This document shows, piece after piece, positions 8,006-15,732 of a stretch of DNA of 16,798 bases. The notes under the pieces were generated by a model that saw only the letters and a list, made by a program, of their open reading frames with translations, made no database searches and was not told where the DNA came from. This DNA comes from SYIM01 sp041182885 (lineage in GTDB: Bacteria; Pseudomonadota; Gammaproteobacteria; Burkholderiales; Burkholderiaceae_E): assembly GCA_049423065.1 (NCBI GenBank), contig JBMSQB010000092.1, forward strand, positions 1 through 16,798, read 5' to 3'. The position numbers were made by a program, and so were the translations under genes. Each line of letters begins with the position of its first letter. The stretch's first letter is position 1.

Positions 8006-8098
8006 GTTGATGCATGAAGTTCTTGACCTCGCATGGACCCTCGTGCGAGTGTGCGCGGCTGCAAGTTTTTGTCCACCTGACATCGGAGGATTTCATCC

Positions 8099-9088
8099 AT
8101 GTTCGCCTCGTCCCGCAAGCTCACAGCGCTGGCCATCGGCCTCGCGATCACCGCCGGATCATCGCTCGCGCCACGCGCGGCCGATGCCCAAACCCGTGAC
8201 AAGGTCACGATGGGTTTGTTCATTGCGTCGTCGGCCATGCCCTACTTCATCGCACGCGAACGGGGCTATTTCGCCGCCGAGAATCTTGAGGTCGAGGGCA
8301 TTCCCCTTGCCAACCATCAACTGATCGTGCAGGGACTGGTCAAGGGCGATCTCGAGACTGCCTCAAACCTGTTGTCAGTCGAGGGCGTGAATATCAACGC
8401 CATTCGCCCGAACACGCTGCAGTATTTCTCGATCAACTGCCAGAACGAGAAATACCAGGTCGAGTCCTACGTGGTGCCACCGGACAGCAAGATCACCAAG
8501 CTTGAAGAGCTGAAAGGCAAACGCATTTTCTCGGCCCCCGGCCCTGGCAACCTGTTTGTCGCCAAAGGGGTGCTGAAGGCGGTCGGCCTGGATGAAAAAG
8601 ACTACTCCATGCAGGAACAGCAAATGTCGGTTCACATCGGCGCCATCAAGGGCGGGCAGTTTGATGCCGGTTACACGCTCGAACCCGTCACCAGCATGAT
8701 GGTGGCGCAGGGGCTCGCGCGCCGTCTCGATGTGGGTCTGATCGCCAAATACATGCTGGGCCGCAAAGACGCCTGCGCCGTGCTGGCCGGGGGCGTGATG
8801 AGCGCGAAGTTCCTGAAGGAACGGCCGCAGGTGGCCGAGCGCCTGGCGCGTGCCTGGGCCAAAGCGCTGAATGACGGCAACAACGATCCCAAAGCGCGTG
8901 ATCTGCTCGCGAGCCACATGAACGTGTCGCCCACCATTTCAGCGACCGTGCCGCTCTCGTACTACAACATGGTCAAGGATCTCAAACCGTCTGAAATCGC
9001 CGATCTCCAAAACCTGGTCGATCAGGCAACAGCCTATGGCCTGGTCAAGACCAAGGTTGATGTTCGTCCCATGCTGAAGACGTTCTGA
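8099..9088 (+). CDS. ABC transporter substrate-binding protein, NitT/TauT (NMT1/SsuA-like) family
   Basis: A 329-residue periplasmic solute receptor. It opens with a signal peptide: basic SRK, a hydrophobic stretch at about 8-24, and an ADA|Q cleavage site near residue 30. The mature part has the PYFIARERGYFAAENLEVE block (49-67) typical of receptors for nitrate, taurine, alkanesulfonates and thiamine-pyrimidine precursors. A strong GGAGGA ends eight bases before the ATG. It is the first gene after the divergent control region and is followed by its permease and ATPase, making a complete importer. NMT1/THI5-like relatives bind pyrimidines, which would suit this cluster, but the ligand cannot be read from the sequence. 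Confidence 0.9.
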   Translation: MFASSRKLTALAIGLAITAGSSLAPRAADAQTRDKVTMGLFIASSAMPYFIARERGYFAAENLEVEGIPLANHQLIVQGLVKGDLETASNLLSVEGVNINAIRPNTLQYFSINCQNEKYQVESYVVPPDSKITKLEELKGKRIFSAPGPGNLFVAKGVLKAVGLDEKDYSMQEQQMSVHIGAIKGGQFDAGYTLEPVTSMMVAQGLARRLDVGLIAKYMLGRKDACAVLAGGVMSAKFLKERPQVAERLARAWAKALNDGNNDPKARDLLASHMNVSPTISATVPLSYYNMVKDLKPSEIADLQNLVDQATAYGLVKTKVDVRPMLKTF

Positions 9089-9135
9089 TTCGTTTGGCGG
9101 CTGTCTTCCCAACAAACCCCACCCAGGCCATCGCA

Positions 9136-9900
9136 ATGTCAGGTGCCCGTCTTGCTTCCGCGCTCACGCCCGCCGTGGGTGCGGTGGGTTTCATAGCCTT
9201 ATGGGCGCTGATCGCGGCCCTGGAGGTGGTTGATCCGGTGCTGCTGCCTTCGCCGCAGGCGTCGGGGCTCGCCATCTGGCAGGGGTTTGTTGGCGGCGCG
9301 CTGTTGGCCGATACGCTCATCACCATTCGTCGGACGCTGCTTGCTTTCGTCATTGCAGTGGGCGTTTGTGTGCCTCTGGGGTTGGTGCTCGGTTCGTCAG
9401 TACGCCTTTATCGGTCGCTTGAGTTTGTGATCGATTTTTTCCGCTCTACGCCCGCGTCGGCGCTGTTTCCGTTGTTTCTGGTGATTCTTGGTGTGGGTGA
9501 GAGCACCAAGGTGGCGGTTGCAGCGTTCGGGGCCGGGCTGCTGATCCTTTTCAACACCGCCTACGGGGTGATGAACGCACGCAAGACCCGCCAGGCGGCG
9601 GCGCGGGTGATGGGCGCCTCACCGCTTCGGGTGATGGCGAGCGTTACGTTTCTTGAGTCGCTGCCCCAAACGCTGGTGGGTATGCGCGCGGGGGTCTCGT
9701 TTTCGCTGGTGATTGTGATCGTTGCGGAAATGTTCATTGGTTCCACCGACGGGCTCGGGCAACGCGTGATCAACACTCAGTCCATCTTCAATATGCCCGA
9801 AATGTACGCCACGATCTTCTCGGCGGGTGTGCTGGGCTACGGTCTCAATCTCATCTTCATCATGATCGAACGAAGGTTCGTCCATTGGGGTGGGAAATGA
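9136..9900 (+). CDS. ABC transporter permease, NitT/TauT type
   Basis: A 254-residue inner-membrane permease with about six hydrophobic segments, for example near 13-30, 66-87, 106-121, 127-145, 187-202 and 228-246. The cytoplasmic EAA loop that docks the ATPase is at about 154-177 (AAARVMGASPLRV, ending in LP), typical of the binding-protein-dependent permease family (PF00528). The frame also allows a TTG start at 9094, six bases after the receptor gene. I prefer ATG at 9136 because it begins just before the first membrane segment, but neither start has a strong ribosome site. Its stop overlaps the ATPase start (ATGA). It presumably forms the membrane channel for the receptor upstream. Confidence 0.88.
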   Translation: MSGARLASALTPAVGAVGFIALWALIAALEVVDPVLLPSPQASGLAIWQGFVGGALLADTLITIRRTLLAFVIAVGVCVPLGLVLGSSVRLYRSLEFVIDFFRSTPASALFPLFLVILGVGESTKVAVAAFGAGLLILFNTAYGVMNARKTRQAAARVMGASPLRVMASVTFLESLPQTLVGMRAGVSFSLVIVIVAEMFIGSTDGLGQRVINTQSIFNMPEMYATIFSAGVLGYGLNLIFIMIERRFVHWGGK

Positions 9901-10718
9901 ACGCGCTGTTGACAGATTCTCCAGCGGTGAATGCCTCGTCGACCACGCCTGCCACGCATATCACCATCCGCGGGCTCACCAAGAGCTTTGCAGGCCAGCC
10001 GCTCTACACCAACTTCGACCTCGACTTTCCAAAGGGTCGAATCACCTCGGTGTTTGGCCCGAATGGCTGTGGCAAGTCCACCATGATCAACATGGTTGCA
10101 GGACTTCTACCCATGGACGGCGGCCAGGTGCTGTTCGATGGCAAGCCACTCAGCCAGACTGTCATCGGCTATGTGTTTCAAAACTATCGTGATGCGCTCT
10201 TTCCCTGGAAGCGTGCCATCGACAATATTCGTTATCCGCTCGCGATCGCAGGTAAATCGCGCGGCGAATGCAATGCCCGTACCGACGAACTGATGCAGTC
10301 GTTCGATATCCGCTTTGACCTGAACCGCTACCCGTATGAACTCTCGGGCGGGCAGCAGCAGCTGGTGTCCATCATGCGTTCGCTCGCGGTTCACCCCGAA
10401 GTGCTGTTTCTGGACGAGCCCTTTTCGGCGCTCGACTATGAAATGACGCTCTTCATGCGCGACAAGCTGCAGGATGTTTTTCAGGCAACCGGCACCACCA
10501 TGATTCTGGTGTCGCACGATCTTGACGAGGCAGTGTATCTGGGCGACGAGATCCTGATGCTGACCCGTCGGCCCACGCGCATCGCAGAGCGCGTGGTATT
10601 CAACGCGCCGAGGCCGCGCACGCCCGCCACGCTCACGTCGGAGGCTTTCACGCGCGCCAAGGCGCGTTGCCTTGACGTGTTCCAGCGAGAGGTGAGCGCA
10701 CGCGAGCTCGTCCTCTGA
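9897..10718 (+). CDS. ABC transporter ATP-binding protein, NitT/TauT type
   Basis: A 273-residue ATPase with all expected motifs: Walker A GPNGCGKST (54-62), Q-loop Q95, signature LSGGQQQ (149-155), Walker B VLFLDEP (169-175) and H-loop H207. It is closest to the SsuB/TauB/NrtD group and should energise the importer at the inner membrane. The start chosen is ATG at 9897, which forms an ATGA overlap with the permease stop and follows GGGGTGGGA; a TTG start four codons earlier is less likely. After a 22-bp gap come the molybdenum hydroxylase small subunits, linking uptake to oxidation of the same substrate. Confidence 0.93.
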   Translation: MNALLTDSPAVNASSTTPATHITIRGLTKSFAGQPLYTNFDLDFPKGRITSVFGPNGCGKSTMINMVAGLLPMDGGQVLFDGKPLSQTVIGYVFQNYRDALFPWKRAIDNIRYPLAIAGKSRGECNARTDELMQSFDIRFDLNRYPYELSGGQQQLVSIMRSLAVHPEVLFLDEPFSALDYEMTLFMRDKLQDVFQATGTTMILVSHDLDEAVYLGDEILMLTRRPTRIAERVVFNAPRPRTPATLTSEAFTRAKARCLDVFQREVSARELVL

Positions 10719-10740
10719 TCCACCGGGAGTTTTCTCACTC

Positions 10741-11217
<477 letters not shown>

Positions 11218-11220
11218 GTC

Positions 11221-12033
11221 ATGTATTCATTCAATTACCAGCGCGCAACGTCGGTCGAGCAGGCCCGGGAGCGACTCAAGGCGCAGCCCGGAGCGCGGTT
11301 GCTGGCGGGAGGACAGAGCCTGGTCGCCAGCATGAAGCTTCGCCTGACCGACCCCGCCGAGCTTGTCGATCTGGGCACCATTGCCTCGCTGGCCGGCATC
11401 CGGGTTGATGGCCGCACGGTCACCATCGGTGCCATGACGCGGCATGCCGAGGTGGCAGCGTCTGCCGATCTGCAGCGCGCGTTGCCGTCGCTCGCTGCGC
11501 TCGCAGGGGGCATTGCCGACCGCATGGTGCGCAACATGGGCACGCTGGGTGGGTCGGTCGCCAACAACGATCCGGCGGCTGATTACCCCTCGGCAGTGCT
11601 CGCCCTCGATGCCACGGTGATCACCGACAGGCGGCGCATTGCGGCCGATGCGTTCTTCCTCGGCATGTTCCAGACCGCGCTCGAAGCCGACGAACTCATC
11701 ACTGCCATTGAATTCAAGGTGCCGAGGCGTGCGGCCTACGTCAAATACCGGCACCCGGCGTCGCGCTACGCGATTGTGGGTGTGTATGTGGCCGACTTCG
11801 GAACCGGCGTGCGCGTGGCCGTGACGGGTGCAGGTCCGGGCGTGTTTCGCATTCCGGACATGGAGCGGGCGCTGGGCGCGCAGTTCTCGCCGGAGTCTGT
11901 GGCCAGCATCCAGATTCCCTCGGAGGGGCTCAATGCCGACATCCACGCGGGTGCCGAGTACCGCGCCGAGATGGTCACCGTCATGGCAACGCGTGCGGTC
12001 GCGCGCGTCCTGAGCGAGCCTGTGTCATGGTGA
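11221..12033 (+). CDS. FAD-binding medium subunit of the molybdenum hydroxylase
   Basis: A 270-residue CoxM/XdhA-type flavoprotein of slightly short but normal length. FAD-binding motifs are visible: AGGQS at 29-33 and TLGGSVANNDPAAD at 108-121. The N-terminal YSFNYQRATSVEQA start is typical of CoxM proteins. It receives electrons from the iron-sulfur subunit and hands them on to NAD+, quinone or another carrier that cannot be told from sequence. The ATG at 11221 has GGGAG eight bases upstream. Its end overlaps the VOC gene by seven bases. There is no Cys-rich insertion like those of 4-hydroxybenzoyl-CoA reductase, so a hydroxylase or dehydrogenase role is likelier. Confidence 0.94.
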   Translation: MYSFNYQRATSVEQARERLKAQPGARLLAGGQSLVASMKLRLTDPAELVDLGTIASLAGIRVDGRTVTIGAMTRHAEVAASADLQRALPSLAALAGGIADRMVRNMGTLGGSVANNDPAADYPSAVLALDATVITDRRRIAADAFFLGMFQTALEADELITAIEFKVPRRAAYVKYRHPASRYAIVGVYVADFGTGVRVAVTGAGPGVFRIPDMERALGAQFSPESVASIQIPSEGLNADIHAGAEYRAEMVTVMATRAVARVLSEPVSW

Positions 12034-12527
12034 TCAACGGCCTGTTCCACATCGCAATCAAGACCAGTGACCTTGCGGCCACCCGCGCCTTTTATTGCGA
12101 TGTGATCGGGCTTCGGGATGTATTCCGTCCCGATTTCGGTTATCCGGGTGCCTGGCTCGCGTGCCCCATCCCGGGTGGCCAGCCCATCATGCACATTTAT
12201 GCGGGCGGGCCGGCGCTGGGTGCAGACGGACGGGCGCCCTCGGGCACCGCGGCGATCGATCATGTGTCGCTCTCGTGTTCGGGGTTTCATGAGTTTCGCG
12301 AGCGGTTTCGTCAATTCGGTCTGCCCTGGCGCGAGTTCCTGGTGCCGGGTACCACGCTGTGGCAGCTTTTCGTCTATGACCCCAGTGGTGTGCAGCTGGA
12401 GCTTACCTTCGAGGGCTCGGCTGAAGCGGGGCCTCCGCCCGACATGAGCCCCGGTCGCGTCTACGTCGCCGGCAGCAGTTTCTTCGACCCAGCGCACTAT
12501 CCACGGCTGGGTGTGGGCCAGCGCTGA
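12027..12527 (+). CDS. VOC-family (glyoxalase/dioxygenase fold) metalloprotein
   Basis: A 166-residue protein with two vicinal-oxygen-chelate modules: HIAIKTSDLAATRAFYCDVIGL (8-29) and IDHVSLSC (77-84). It ends with YDPSGVQLEL (117-126). H8, H79 and E125 are probable metal ligands, as in glyoxalases, epimerases and extradiol dioxygenases of this fold. After the fold there is an unusual 35-40 residue tail rich in Gly and Pro. The gene overlaps the FAD subunit by seven bases and is probably co-translated. It may act on a ring-opened or enediol intermediate, or as a methylmalonyl-CoA epimerase-like isomerase. The reaction cannot be assigned. Confidence 0.85.
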   Translation: MVINGLFHIAIKTSDLAATRAFYCDVIGLRDVFRPDFGYPGAWLACPIPGGQPIMHIYAGGPALGADGRAPSGTAAIDHVSLSCSGFHEFRERFRQFGLPWREFLVPGTTLWQLFVYDPSGVQLELTFEGSAEAGPPPDMSPGRVYVAGSSFFDPAHYPRLGVGQR

Positions 12528-12663
12528 CCGTGGTATCGGTGGCGCTTGCGGCCGGTTGGCCGGGCGGTTCGGGCCGGGATCACGACTGTCAACTGACTTC
12601 CCGGCCCACATTGCGATAGATTCGGGGGGCGGTGCGCGTTCGCACCGGCTGCTGGAGCCCCGA

Positions 12664-13836
12664 ATGGATTTCTCGATTCCCGCCGAACTCGCCGAGCTTC
12701 GCGATCGCACGCGTGCCTTCATCCGTGAACAGGTGATCCCGTTCGAGAAGGATGAGCGCCGCACTGCGCATGGTCCAACCGACGATCTGCGGCGCGAACT
12801 GAATTCACTTGCGCGTGAGGCGGGCCTGCTCGCGCCGCAGGTCGAGGAGCGCTGGGGCGGTCTGGCGCTGAGCCACGTGGGGCGAGCGGTGCTGTTTGAG
12901 GAATCGGGCTATTCCATGCTGGGGCCGATCGCCATGCACTGCGCGGCGCCCGACGAGGGCAATATGCATCTGATGGGGATCGTTGGCACCGAGGCCCAGC
13001 AGTCGCGCTGGCTGTCGCGTCTCGCAAGTGCCGAGATCCGGTCCTGCTTCTGCATGACCGAGCCCGCACCGGGCGCCGGCAGCGATCCGGGTCTGCTTCA
13101 GACCGTTGCGGTGCGCGAGGGAACCGACTTTGTGATCAACGGGCACAAGTGGCTGATCACCGGCGCCGAGGGCGCTGGCATGGCGATCATCATGGCACGC
13201 ACGCTCGTTGATGGTCAGGACGTGGGCGCCACCATGTTCATGACCGATTTGCCAGCGCCCGGGTTCTCGATCGAGCGCCTGCTGGATTCGATCGATTCGA
13301 GTTTCTGTGGTGGCCACGCGGAGGTGCGGTTCACCAACCTGCGCGTGCCGGAATCAGCCGTGCTGGGCGAAGTGGGGGGCGGGTTCCGCTATGCGCAGGT
13401 CCGGCTGGTTCCTGCGCGCCTCACGCATTGCATGCGCTGGCTGGGGGCGGCGCGTCGGGCGCACGACATTGCGGTCGACTATGCGAACCACCGCACGGCG
13501 TTTGGGTCGCGCCTGATCGATCACGAGGGCGTGGGGTTTGCGCTCGCCGACAATGAACTCGATCTGCACAGTGCCCGTCTCGCGATCTGGCACACGGCCT
13601 GGCTCCTCGATCAGGGCGGACGGGGAAATCGCGAGAGCAGCATGGCCAAGGTGCTCTGCTCGGAGGCGATCTACCGGATCGTCGATCGTTCCATGCAGGC
13701 CATGGGCGGACTCGGGCTCACCACCGATACCGAGGTGTCCAGAATTTTCCGGGATGTGCGCGCCTTTCGGGTGTACGACGGGCCCTCGGAGGTCCATCGG
13801 TGGAGTCTCGCGCGGCGCTTGGGGCGTTCGCACTAG
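12664..13836 (+). CDS. Acyl-CoA dehydrogenase family protein
   Basis: A 390-residue flavoprotein of the acyl-CoA dehydrogenase family, which forms alpha,beta-unsaturated acyl-CoAs and passes electrons to ETF. Signatures are CMTEPAPGAGSDP (130-142) for FAD and substrate, NGHKWLITGA (159-168), the RTAFGSRLIDHEGV region (277-290) and YDGPSEVHRW (371-380). In the last, D372 stands where most family members have the catalytic Glu of YEGTxQ. Asp at this point is also seen in ACAD10/ACAD11-like proteins (DGPDEVH). The start is ATG at 12664, six bases after GGAG; the frame opens at 12511, but the extra residues are Gly/Arg-rich and not family-like. The substrate is unknown, and no CoA-activating gene is adjacent. 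Confidence 0.92.
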   Translation: MDFSIPAELAELRDRTRAFIREQVIPFEKDERRTAHGPTDDLRRELNSLAREAGLLAPQVEERWGGLALSHVGRAVLFEESGYSMLGPIAMHCAAPDEGNMHLMGIVGTEAQQSRWLSRLASAEIRSCFCMTEPAPGAGSDPGLLQTVAVREGTDFVINGHKWLITGAEGAGMAIIMARTLVDGQDVGATMFMTDLPAPGFSIERLLDSIDSSFCGGHAEVRFTNLRVPESAVLGEVGGGFRYAQVRLVPARLTHCMRWLGAARRAHDIAVDYANHRTAFGSRLIDHEGVGFALADNELDLHSARLAIWHTAWLLDQGGRGNRESSMAKVLCSEAIYRIVDRSMQAMGGLGLTTDTEVSRIFRDVRAFRVYDGPSEVHRWSLARRLGRSH

Positions 13837-13880
13837 CAATCGGATAGCGGTGGGCGGCGGCAGTTGGGGAGGGAGGGAAC

Positions 13881-14876
13881 ATGTCGGGTTCAAAGCTTTG
13901 GACATTCCTCATCGCGACGGTGCTGGGTGCATCGGCGGGGGGCGGCGCCGGTTCGGCGGCCGCACAGCCAGCCGCGACCGACTTTCCATCGCGGACGATT
14001 CGAATTCTGGTGGGATTCGCGCCCGGGGGTGGCACCGACATCACCGCGCGCATCGTGGCCAAGCGGCTCGCAGAGCAGATCCGTCAGCAGGTGGTGGTCG
14101 AAAACCGGGCGGGCGGTGGTGGCGTGGTTGCGATGGAACTGCTCGCCGCTGCAGCGCCTGATGGCTACACCATCCTGCTCGGCGCGGTCGGACCGTTTGC
14201 CGTCACGCCGCACATGCAAAAGGTGAGCTATGACGTCGAGCGCGATTACGCGCCGCTCACCATGGGCGTGGTGTTTCCCAATGTCGTGGTGGTGCATCCC
14301 GGTGTGCCCGTCCGGTCACTTGCCGACTATCTTGCGCTGGCGCGCAGCGATGGCGCCAGACTGAGCTACGGAAGTTCGGGCATCGGCAGCGCAGGCCACC
14401 TGGCGGGCGAACTTCTGAATGCAATGGCGGGCACCGCGATTCCGCATATTGCCTACAAGGGCGGTGGGCCCGCGATGACCGACCTGCTGGGCGGTCAGAT
14501 ACCGTCGGTGATGGCGTCGCTTCCAAGCGCCCTGCCGCACATCCGGACCGGCCGGATCCTGGCGCTCGCCACCACGGGTGCGGTGCGTGCGCGAGATCTT
14601 CCCATGACGCCTACCGTGGCCGAAAGCGGTCATGCAGGCTATGACGCGGTGAACTGGTATGCATTTGTGGCCCCCGCGAAAACACCGATGGCCATCCGGG
14701 CCCGGCTCACCGAGGCGCTGGTGGCAACGCTCAAGTCGTCTGATGTGGTTGAACAGTTGCATGGCCATGGAATGGAGCCGAAGCCCGATGGGCCTGATGC
14801 GCTGGCTGCCACCATGCGGCGTGAAACCGCAGTCTGGGCGAAGGTGGTCAAGGACGCAGGGCTGGCAGCGAGATGA
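13881..14876 (+). CDS. Bug/TctC-type tripartite tricarboxylate transporter substrate-binding protein
   Basis: A 331-residue periplasmic receptor. It has a signal peptide (hydrophobic 5-20, cleavage probably AAA|Q near 28). The family hallmarks follow: PSRTIRILVGFAPGGGTD (36-53), VVVENRAGGGG, and APDGYTIL. Bug receptors bind carboxylates, amides and related small polar compounds such as nicotinate, aspartate or terephthalate. No TctA or TctB membrane genes are in the window, so this is an orphan receptor, as is common in Burkholderiales; it may share a transporter encoded elsewhere or serve in sensing. A very strong purine run, GGGGAGGGAGGG, precedes the ATG. It sits between an acyl-CoA dehydrogenase and a crotonase gene. 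Confidence 0.93.
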   Translation: MSGSKLWTFLIATVLGASAGGGAGSAAAQPAATDFPSRTIRILVGFAPGGGTDITARIVAKRLAEQIRQQVVVENRAGGGGVVAMELLAAAAPDGYTILLGAVGPFAVTPHMQKVSYDVERDYAPLTMGVVFPNVVVVHPGVPVRSLADYLALARSDGARLSYGSSGIGSAGHLAGELLNAMAGTAIPHIAYKGGGPAMTDLLGGQIPSVMASLPSALPHIRTGRILALATTGAVRARDLPMTPTVAESGHAGYDAVNWYAFVAPAKTPMAIRARLTEALVATLKSSDVVEQLHGHGMEPKPDGPDALAATMRRETAVWAKVVKDAGLAAR

Positions 14877-14881
14877 TTTGA

Positions 14882-14899
14882 AACCCTGCCATGCGGGTT
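14882..14899. terminator. Small hairpin after the Bug receptor gene
   Basis: AACCC (14882-14886) pairs with GGGTT (14895-14899) around eight bases, just after the stop at 14876. The following 20-25 bases are only partly T-rich. It may weaken read-through or protect the upstream mRNA, but is not a clear terminator, since downstream genes appear to continue the unit. Confidence 0.25.
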
Positions 14900-14943
14900 G
14901 AGTAACTGGCGTTGTTCCTTATTGCTGAAGACTGGAGAAGCAA

Positions 14944-15729
14944 ATGGCGGCAGCCTTGAATGTGCATCAGGCCGACGGAATCGGCTGGATTGTTTTTTCG
15001 AACCTTGAACGTCACAACGCGGTCACCTATGAGATGTGGTGCGACGTGCCCCAGGCGATTGCGCGGTTCGATGCTGACCCCGCGGTGTTTGCGATCGTGC
15101 TTGCCGGCGATGGCGAGAAAGCGTTCGTATCGGGCGCCGACATCTCGGAATTCGAGAAAAAGCGTGGCACGCTCGATGCCTCCACCATCTACAACGAAGC
15201 CGTGGACACGGCGTACGCGGCTGTGCTCGCGGCCGCCAAACCCACGCTCGCCAGGATTCGTGGAATTTGCATGGGGGGCGGACTCTACCTCGCAGCCTCG
15301 TGTGACTTGCGGATCTGCAACGACCGGGCGCGCTTTGCCATGCCTGCGGCCAAACTGGGTCTGGGTGTTCGGTACGAGAGTGTTCGCCGACTGATGGAAG
15401 TGCTGCCCTCGGCCCATGCTGCAGACATCGTCTTCACCGGTCGCCAGTTCGATGGACCCGAGGCTGCGCGGCTGGGGTTTGTCAATCGCTCGGTAGCCGA
15501 CGAGCAACTCGATGAAACGGTCAACCAGTATCTGCAGTGGCTGTCGGTGAGTGCGCCGCTTACCGTGCGGGCTGCGAAGGCTGCAATGCGGACCTGGGCC
15601 GCGGGTGAAGCACCGGAGGCGGTTGCCCGCGTTCGCCAGATGACCGATGCGTGTTTCGCGAGCCAGGACTATCAGGAAGGCCGCAAGGCGTTCGCCGAAA
15701 AGCGTAAACCTCAATTCAAGGGAGTTTGA
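14944..15729 (+). CDS. Crotonase-fold (enoyl-CoA hydratase/isomerase family) protein lacking both hydratase glutamates
   Basis: A 261-residue crotonase-superfamily protein. Oxyanion-hole elements are present: VSGADISEF (62-70) and GICMGGGLYLAASCD (107-121). Aligned with rat mitochondrial enoyl-CoA hydratase, Glu144 becomes Y115 and Glu164 becomes A135, with the 20-residue spacing kept, so the classical water-addition machinery is missing. It should still bind CoA thioesters, but the reaction could be isomerisation, decarboxylation, hydrolysis or C-C cleavage. The ATG at 14944 follows GGAGAAG closely. It lies 3 bp before the MDR reductase gene. An annotation as enoyl-CoA hydratase would be by family only. 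Confidence 0.88.
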   Translation: MAAALNVHQADGIGWIVFSNLERHNAVTYEMWCDVPQAIARFDADPAVFAIVLAGDGEKAFVSGADISEFEKKRGTLDASTIYNEAVDTAYAAVLAAAKPTLARIRGICMGGGLYLAASCDLRICNDRARFAMPAAKLGLGVRYESVRRLMEVLPSAHAADIVFTGRQFDGPEAARLGFVNRSVADEQLDETVNQYLQWLSVSAPLTVRAAKAAMRTWAAGEAPEAVARVRQMTDACFASQDYQEGRKAFAEKRKPQFKGV

Positions 15730-15732
15730 AAG

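Larger units (their letters stand above)
7735..8098. promoter_or_regulatory. Divergent intergenic control region
   Basis: These 364 bp separate two divergent transcription units and are the only gene-free stretch over 300 bp. The region is visibly richer in A and T than its surroundings and holds a 10-bp inverted repeat, a short hairpin, a 12-bp palindrome, a GTATAC core (7878-7883) and an imperfect palindrome, listed separately. It should hold both promoters. I could not assign a convincing sigma-70 pair: TTGACC at 8023-8028 and TTGGCA at 7978-7983 lack good -10 partners. Translation signals are clear at both edges. Confidence 0.6.

Noticed and set aside
7735..8238. Upstream extension of the molybdenum large-subunit reading frame by 168 codons
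   Set aside because: It crosses the palindrome-rich control region and runs antisense into the ABC receptor gene; the family N-terminus and a GGAG site support ATG at 7734.
12511..12663. N-terminal extension of the acyl-CoA dehydrogenase from a GTG at 12511
   Set aside because: The 51 extra residues are Gly/Arg/Ser-rich, overlap the end of the VOC gene, and are not part of the family; ATG at 12664 has a proper ribosome site.
12528..12663. Possible internal promoter before the acyl-CoA dehydrogenase (CTGACT with TAGATT)
   Set aside because: Both hexamers match the sigma-70 consensus only about 4 of 6 and the spacing is 18; too weak to list, though the 136-bp gap leaves room for one.
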